Below, in pieces: positions 34,167-38,740 of a stretch of 38,740 bases of DNA. The DNA is from Pusillimonas sp. MFBS29 (GTDB taxonomy: Bacteria > Pseudomonadota > Gammaproteobacteria > Burkholderiales > Burkholderiaceae_B). The stretch spans positions 1 to 38,740 of the forward strand of contig NZ_JAJEWL010000013.1 of assembly GCF_020687695.1 (NCBI RefSeq). Direction: 5' to 3'. The notes beneath the pieces were generated by a model that saw only the letters and a program-made list of their open reading frames with translations, was not told the origin of the DNA and did no database searches. Numbering within the stretch: the stretch's first letter is position 1; each line of letters begins with the position of its first letter. A program made the translations under genes and the position numbers.

Positions 34167-34176
34167 GAAAACGGTC

Positions 34177-34971
34177 TCACATCTTGAAATGTTTGCCCAG
34201 ATAAACCTTGCGCACGGCCTCATTGTTGATGATCTCGTTGGGATGGCCGTTGGTCAGCACCTTGCCTTCGCTGATGATGTAAGCGCGATCGCAGATGCCC
34301 AGGGTTTCGCGCACGTTGTGATCGGTGATCAAAACGCCGATATTGCGGCTTTTCAGGAATTGCACAATGCGCTGGATTTCGATCACGGCGATGGGGTCCA
34401 CCCCCGCAAAAGGCTCGTCCAGCAAGATGAATCTGGGCTGTGTGGCCAGTGCACGCGCGATTTCAACACGGCGGCGCTCGCCACCCGACAGCGAGATAGC
34501 GGTATTGCGGCGTATATGCCCGATCTGCAGCTCATCAATCAGCGATTCCAGGTGCCGGCCTATGACGGCTGAGTTTAGTGCCCGACCGTTGGCGTCTACC
34601 TGCAGCTCGAGTACTGCCCGTATGTTTTCCTCGACGGTCAGGCGCCGGAACACCGAGGCATCCTGGGGCAGGTAAGACAAGCCCAGGCGCGCGCGCTTGT
34701 GCATGGGCATGCTGGTGATGGGTGTGCCGTCAATTTCGATCCGGCCGGTGTCGGTGGGAATGATGCCCACGATCATGTAGAAGCTGGTGGTCTTGCCCGC
34801 ACCGTTGGGGCCGAGCAGGCCGACCACTTCTCCGCTGTCTACCGACAGCGAGACATCGTGCACGACGGTGCGTTTGCCATAGGTTTTACGCAACCCGGTC
34901 GCTTTCAGGCTTCCGGAGGTGACACTGTCGGCGCGGTCGTCCGCTTGCTTGGGCTTTGGGTCAGGGAACAT
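34177..34971 (-). CDS. lptB: LptB, ATPase of the LPS export system
   Basis: LptB powers LPS extraction from the inner membrane with LptF and LptG. The 264-residue ABC ATPase has Walker [10 protein letters not shown] (54-62), Q-loop [18 protein letters not shown], signature [16 protein letters not shown], Walker [16 protein letters not shown] and the switch His in [10 protein letters not shown]. About 20 residues precede the usual N-terminus, rich in Asp, Lys and Pro. The gene is 44 bases after lptA. In many gamma- and betaproteobacteria rpoN follows next; here hpf does. Confidence 0.96.
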   Translation of the reverse strand: MFPDPKPKQADDRADSVTSGSLKATGLRKTYGKRTVVHDVSLSVDSGEVVGLLGPNGAGKTTSFYMIVGIIPTDTGRIEIDGTPITSMPMHKRARLGLSYLPQDASVFRRLTVEENIRAVLELQVDANGRALNSAVIGRHLESLIDELQIGHIRRNTAISLSGGERRRVEIARALATQPRFILLDEPFAGVDPIAVIEIQRIVQFLKSRNIGVLITDHNVRETLGICDRAYIISEGKVLTNGHPNEIINNEAVRKVYLGKHFKM

Positions 34972-35015
34972 AGATAAATCGTTTCCAGCCAGCCGGGGCT
35001 GACCTGTAAAGAGGG

Positions 35016-35606
35016 CTACCTGGATTTCTCACGGCACTCGGCCGCGGCTTTGTCTACCTTGGCGCGTGGTTGAGCCAGGGAACGTACCCTTCCGCCGGCT
35101 GCGGAGGAATTGGGGCCGCCAAATGCCTGATAGGTATCGGATTTTTGCTTGTAAATGATGCGTTCGCCCTTGATGCTCTCGAAGGGCTTGCCGCAGACGT
35201 AACGGGTGATAACGGCCTGGCCTATCATTTCTAGCTCTTCGGTCTTGCCGTTATATTCGCTGCGCAGGCCCTGGGCTTCAACCACTTCGAAGTCTTCAGG
35301 ATTTTCCTGGCGCACGTGAACCAGCTTGCCCTGCTCGACGGTTGCCGTGCCATGCTGGAAGCCGTCGGCGTCTTCCCGCATGGTGAGCTTGTCGGAGCGC
35401 AGCGTCATGAGGCCGCGGGTCATGATGACGTTGCCGGTAAAGACGCTTTCTTTTTTTGCGTCGTCATAGACCAGGGTGTCGGACAGAATCAGCGTGTCGG
35501 GTTCTTCGGCTGCAGGTTCGGTTTGTGCCAGGGCGGGCACCGTCATGCAGGCCATTGCAGTGCAAAGCAGCCATGCGGCATATGGGCGGAGGCGATGTGT
35601 ATTCAT
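35016..35606 (-). CDS. lptA: LptA, periplasmic LPS bridge protein
   Basis: LptA polymerises across the periplasm to carry LPS to the outer membrane. The 196-residue protein has a signal peptide ([18 protein letters not shown] before TEPAAEEP) and an OstA-type beta-jellyroll: [54 protein letters not shown]. The C-terminal part (after about 160) is charged. Its start overlaps the lptC stop by four bases. Confidence 0.94.
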   Translation of the reverse strand: MNTHRLRPYAAWLLCTAMACMTVPALAQTEPAAEEPDTLILSDTLVYDDAKKESVFTGNVIMTRGLMTLRSDKLTMREDADGFQHGTATVEQGKLVHVRQENPEDFEVVEAQGLRSEYNGKTEELEMIGQAVITRYVCGKPFESIKGERIIYKQKSDTYQAFGGPNSSAAGGRVRSLAQPRAKVDKAAAECREKSR

Positions 35607-36226
35607 GGTTTTTCTTCTGTTGTGCCGGCGTTGTTGGATGAGCGGGCCGGGGTGTCCTGGCCCGATATCTTGACATCGGTGGCAGAAAATACCTGCAGCT
35701 GCCGTGTCTTGTTATCGTACCTCATGCCCTTGCCGTTCATGGTGGAGTTGCCGTTGACCACCAGGGTAGGCAAGTCGGTATATACGACGTCCTCGTCCGG
35801 CAACAGGATAAGCTGTTCGCTGCTGACGTCCATGGCGGCGCGGTCCTGACTGGCCTTGCGATGCACATGGGCATTGCCTTTCATCACAATGCGTTCGCCG
35901 TCCTGGTCCATGATGGCCGTGTTGGATGTGGCTATAGTGATGGGCGCGTCGGGTTGCTGGCCGATGGCCTTGGCCTGGGTAATTTCGTAGGAGTCATCGT
36001 CGGGATAGTGCTGCATGTGCTCGCCTTCCAGACGGTTGATGGCCACGCCTTTTTCGTCGGTGCGCACCATGACAAAGCTGCGTGCCCAGGAGTCGGGCTC
36101 GTGAGTGACCCGGCGCGGCGGATCAATGGGAATGGCGCGTTGCGCGTATTCGGCCGCCATCCATGTGCCGATGACCAGGGTTACCAGCAGCAGGACGGCG
36201 ATCAGGGCGGGGATGCGTTCTTTCAT
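35603..36226 (-). CDS. lptC: LptC, inner-membrane LPS transport protein
   Basis: The 207-residue bitopic protein receives LPS from LptBFG and hands it to LptA. It has one N-terminal transmembrane helix (IPALIAVLLLVTLVIGTWMA) and a periplasmic domain of the LptC/YrbK type: RLEGEHMQHYPDDDSYEIT, RIVMKGNAHVHRKA and YTDLPTLVVNGNSTMNGKGM. It overlaps lptA and starts two bases after kdsC, in the standard kdsD-kdsC-lptC-lptA-lptB order. Confidence 0.94.
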   Translation of the reverse strand: MKERIPALIAVLLLVTLVIGTWMAAEYAQRAIPIDPPRRVTHEPDSWARSFVMVRTDEKGVAINRLEGEHMQHYPDDDSYEITQAKAIGQQPDAPITIATSNTAIMDQDGERIVMKGNAHVHRKASQDRAAMDVSSEQLILLPDEDVVYTDLPTLVVNGNSTMNGKGMRYDNKTRQLQVFSATDVKISGQDTPARSSNNAGTTEEKP

Positions 36227-36228
36227 GC

Positions 36229-36828
36229 TTACTGCAGGCTGCCGCTCATGCGCAAGGCGGCAGGATTGAAAAATATGCTTAGCTTGCCTTGCGCAGACAG
36301 GATCAGGTCACAGCATTCGCGTACGGCTCCCGAGCCTCCTGGCTGGTTTGAAACCCAGTGCGCCACCTGCGATACGTAGGTGGGTGCATTGGGCACGCTG
36401 GCGGCGAAGCCCACGCGCTGCATTGCGGCCATGTCGATGATGTCGTCGCCCATGTAGCCGGTTTCGGCCAGTGTGCAACCCTGTTCCTGTGCGATCTCGG
36501 TAATTGCCTTGACCTTGTCGCGTACACCCTGGCGAATCAGCGAGATACCCAGTTCGGCCGCCCGGCGCGCGACGACGGGGCCCTCGCGACCGGTGATCAG
36601 CGCCACCCGTATGCCGCTTTCGCCCAGCAAACGCAGACCGTGGCCATCGAGGGCGTTGAAGCACTTCAGCACTTCACCGTTTTCGCCGTACCAAAGGCTG
36701 CCGTTGGTCAGTACACCGTCGACATCAAAGGCCATGAGGCGTACGTGGCGGGCCCGCTCTACGATGGCGGGTGCGATTTTGGCCAGTATCAGGGCCTCGG
36801 CGGGGTGCGGAAGTTTAGGTAAGTTCAT
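36229..36828 (-). CDS. kdsC: KdsC, Kdo-8-phosphate phosphatase
   Basis: KdsC releases phosphate from Kdo-8-phosphate in LPS core synthesis. The 199-residue HAD enzyme has Asp35-x-Asp37 in MAFDVDGVLTNG, VALITGREG with the threonine of motif II, Lys105 in VRDKVKAI and GYMGDDIIDM (124-133). The short form lacks a cap, as in the KdsC tetramer. The protein ends PAALRMSGSLQ. Two bases separate it from both kdsD and lptC. Confidence 0.96.
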   Translation of the reverse strand: MNLPKLPHPAEALILAKIAPAIVERARHVRLMAFDVDGVLTNGSLWYGENGEVLKCFNALDGHGLRLLGESGIRVALITGREGPVVARRAAELGISLIRQGVRDKVKAITEIAQEQGCTLAETGYMGDDIIDMAAMQRVGFAASVPNAPTYVSQVAHWVSNQPGGSGAVRECCDLILSAQGKLSIFFNPAALRMSGSLQ

Positions 36829-36830
36829 GC

Positions 36831-37820
36831 TCAGATCACTTTTGCAGCCAGCAGGTCGTGCATATGTAAAGCGCCTAATAATAGCCCGCTCTCGTCGACG
36901 ACAAGCATTTGATTCAGACGTCCGGCGTCCATGTCGGTCGCCGCTTCGATGGCCAGGGCGGCCGGGCCTATGGATTTGGGGTCGCGGCTCATGCCCTGGG
37001 ACACGTTCAGAGGACGGATGTCACCGTGCCGGGCGATAAGCCGGCGCAGGTCGCCGTCGGTGAAAATGCCGACCGGCTTATTGTTGTCGTCGAGCACGAT
37101 GGCCATGCCCATGCCTTTGGCGGACATCTCGACCAGGGCTTCGGGCACAGGCGTGTTGGCCCGGACTATGGGCAGGGCATCGCCCTGACGCATGATATCG
37201 CGTACATAGGTCAGCAGGCGACGTCCGAGTGCGCCGCCGGGGTGCGAGCGCGCGAAGTCTTCGCGGCTGAAACCACGGGCTTCAAGACAGGCGACGGCGA
37301 TGGCATCGCCCAGCACCAGAGCAGCCGTTGTGCTGGCCGTGGGGGCCAGGTTCAGCGGACAGGCTTCCTGGTCAACGTGGGCATCCAGGTGCAGGTCGGC
37401 ACTGCGCGCCAGTTCGGACTGAGGGTTGCCTGTAATGGAAATCAGTTGTGCACCCATTCTTTTAACGACCGACAGAACGGTTAAAAGTTCTGCTGCCGTA
37501 CCGGAGTAGGAGAGGGCCAGCACGATATCCTGGGCGGTCAGCATGCCCAGGTCGCCGTGTATGGCTTCCGCGCCGTGCATGAAGAAGGCCGGTGTGCCGG
37601 TAGAGGCCAGGGTGGCGGCAATCTTTCTGGCGATGTGGCCGGATTTGCCTATGCCGGTCACGACGACGCGCCCCTGGCAGGCCAGCACCATGCTCACGGC
37701 CTGGGTGAAGGAGTCGTTCAGGCGGGCATCCAGCGCCTGCAGGGCGCTGATTTCAGTCGCAAATGTGCGGTGGGCCGAGGCGAGTGCGCTGTGTTCGGCT
37801 GTTGGGGGTGTTTGGTTCAT
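36831..37820 (-). CDS. kdsD: KdsD, arabinose-5-phosphate isomerase
   Basis: KdsD converts ribulose-5-phosphate to arabinose-5-phosphate, the first step toward Kdo. The 329-residue protein has a SIS domain with TGIGKSGHIARKIAATL (Lys59), GAEAIHGDLGM and ALSYSGTAAELL, and His193 in RSHPGGALGRRL, then two CBS domains (about 205-329, YVRDIMRQGDALPIV and VSQGMSRDPKSIG). It heads the kdsD-kdsC-lptC-lptA-lptB unit. A 205-base divergent gap separates it from apt. Confidence 0.96.
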   Translation of the reverse strand: MNQTPPTAEHSALASAHRTFATEISALQALDARLNDSFTQAVSMVLACQGRVVVTGIGKSGHIARKIAATLASTGTPAFFMHGAEAIHGDLGMLTAQDIVLALSYSGTAAELLTVLSVVKRMGAQLISITGNPQSELARSADLHLDAHVDQEACPLNLAPTASTTAALVLGDAIAVACLEARGFSREDFARSHPGGALGRRLLTYVRDIMRQGDALPIVRANTPVPEALVEMSAKGMGMAIVLDDNNKPVGIFTDGDLRRLIARHGDIRPLNVSQGMSRDPKSIGPAALAIEAATDMDAGRLNQMLVVDESGLLLGALHMHDLLAAKVI

Positions 37821-38025
37821 TGGTGGATTTTAAACGTAGCGGGCGTGCTTGCCACACTGTTACAGATTTATGGCGTCCAGGCTATCCTGATTTGTCCTGC
37901 CTGCTTTGTGGTGGGTGGCCGCAATCCTGTAAACTCCTGTATGTCTCCACGCCCGTGGCTGGACTGTTGCGGGCAGCAAGGGCGTTATCGCTGCGCTGCC
38001 CCGAATTTTCTGTTTGGCGATTTAC

Positions 38026-38577
38026 ATGCATATTGATCCGGCCGTTTACATACGTAACACGATACGCAGCGTTCCCGATTGGCCCAAGCCCGGCGTGACT
38101 TTTCGCGATATCACGCCTGTTTTGCAAGATCCGCGCTCTTTTCGTGTGCTGATTGATCTGTTTGTTTACCGTTATATGCGGCAAAGGCTGGATCTGGTGG
38201 CGGGTGTTGATGCGCGCGGTTTCATTCTGGGTTCGGTGCTGGCTTATGAGCTGAATCTGGGGTTTGTGCCGGTGCGCAAGAAGGGCAAGCTGCCGTTCCA
38301 GACGGTGGCGGAAGAGTATTCGCTGGAATATGGCAATGCGTCAGTAGAGATGCACACTGATGCGGTGCGGCCGGGTCAGCGTGTGCTGCTGATCGATGAC
38401 CTGATCGCGACCGGCGGCACGATGATGGCGGCGTCGAAGTTGTTGCAGCGTTTGGGCGCGAATGTGGTTGAGGCTGCGGCGATTATCGATCTGCCTTATC
38501 TGGGCGGGGCCAAGGCCATGAAGGCGACGGGGCTCGATATCTACACCGTGTGCAGTTTCGACGCGAGCGATGCTTAA
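38026..38577 (+). CDS. apt: Apt, adenine phosphoribosyltransferase
   Basis: Apt converts adenine and PRPP to AMP, salvaging purines. The 183-residue protein has [49 protein letters not shown] and the PRPP loop [14 protein letters not shown] (120-133). The ATG at 38026 is preferred to an in-frame TTG at 38014. No ribosome-binding site is obvious. The 36 bases after its stop lead into the palindromic repeat. Confidence 0.96.
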   Translation: MHIDPAVYIRNTIRSVPDWPKPGVTFRDITPVLQDPRSFRVLIDLFVYRYMRQRLDLVAGVDARGFILGSVLAYELNLGFVPVRKKGKLPFQTVAEEYSLEYGNASVEMHTDAVRPGQRVLLIDDLIATGGTMMAASKLLQRLGANVVEAAAIIDLPYLGGAKAMKATGLDIYTVCSFDASDA

Positions 38578-38612
38578 GGTTTGCTGCGGGGCTTGGCTTC
38601 TTTCTAACGTAC

Positions 38613-38740
38613 GGTATTTTCCCCCTGGGATATTTCGCCTTTCTAAAGAAAGGCATGTGTGGGTGGGGCCGCTCCGGCTTCACGCGCTACGACCCCGGCT
38701 GCCGCCGGGGTTTCCCGATTCAGGGTGGGATGGCGAGGCG
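38613..38740. repeat. Large intergenic palindromic repeat, copy 2 (cut by window edge)
   Basis: This 128-base segment is the inverted match of 17064-17188 at about 95 percent identity. Differences are two inserted bases in the T/C run, single changes in the CACGCGC and GGGTGGG parts and a small change near GGCTGCC. It begins 35 bases after the apt stop. The expected second half would lie beyond the window. Confidence 0.85.

Noticed and set aside
1-38740. CRISPR array, prophage, tRNA, rRNA or complete insertion sequence
   Set aside because: No regularly spaced repeats, phage structural genes, cloverleaf-type sequences or transposase genes were seen; the only transposase-like hit is the partial Rpn gene.

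Overview
The window is a stretch of a betaproteobacterial chromosome, most likely Alcaligenaceae (Bordetella / Achromobacter / Pusillimonas relatives). The grounds are a high-GC third codon position, two Bug-family periplasmic receptors, the hslVU-dksA neighbourhood, the dapF-DUF484-xerC order and the hpf-ptsN-hprK-rapZ order. Genus and species cannot be fixed from the sequence alone. Nearly all genes are chromosomal core genes packed in short operons. No tRNA, rRNA, insertion sequence, prophage or CRISPR array was seen.

Layout. 1-2308: the start of an Rpn-type nuclease gene, cut by the window edge, then the hslVU protease operon with a strong terminator and a near-consensus heat-shock promoter. 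2534-4598: a small membrane protein, a VOC-fold protein and a Bug receptor. 4640-8594: a four-gene minus-strand envelope cassette (GtrB/ArnC-like glycosyltransferase, ArnE/LgmD-like small flippase, GT-C-like membrane protein, MFS transporter). 8655-13873: a zinc locus. dksA, a CxCC GTPase of COG0523 and zur read left; an ABC metal importer (znuC-znuB-znuA) reads right. A perfect 20-bp Zur-type palindrome at 11020-11039 lies between them, and a small ORF leads the importer operon. 13888-16423: xerC, DUF484 and dapF. 16424-17265: a gene-free stretch with two palindromic elements. 17266-20607: a second Bug receptor, then gpsA, secB, grxC and a rhodanese gene. 20697-25264: gpmA, envC, ctpA and a moeB/thiF-type gene on the plus strand. 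25194-29196: yraN-diaA-dolP-tlpA-like-argB-HAD on the minus strand, with rsmI divergent at 29244-30170. 30207-33555: rlpA, rapZ, hprK, ptsN. 33708-37820: hpf, lptB, lptA, lptC, kdsC, kdsD. 38026-38577: apt, followed by a second copy of the intergenic palindrome that runs off the end.

How the parts work together. Much of the window serves the envelope: Kdo synthesis and LPS transport (kdsD, kdsC, lptC, lptA, lptB), peptidoglycan remodelling (envC, ctpA, rlpA, dolP), LPS precursor or glycan decoration (the 4.6-8.6 kb cassette) and protein export (secB). The hpf-ptsN-hprK-rapZ block is the nitrogen-PTS and ribosome-hibernation module, here without rpoN in front of hpf. The zinc locus couples sensing (Zur), uptake (ZnuABC), intracellular zinc allocation (COG0523) and a DksA with a degenerate zinc finger.

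The most rewarding points for a second look are the Zur-controlled small ORF, the paired intergenic palindromes at 17 kb and 38.6 kb, an FNR-like site placed exactly at -41.5 of a candidate hpf promoter, the unusual glycosylation cassette, and the absence of rpoN. No clearly unprecedented multi-gene system was found.
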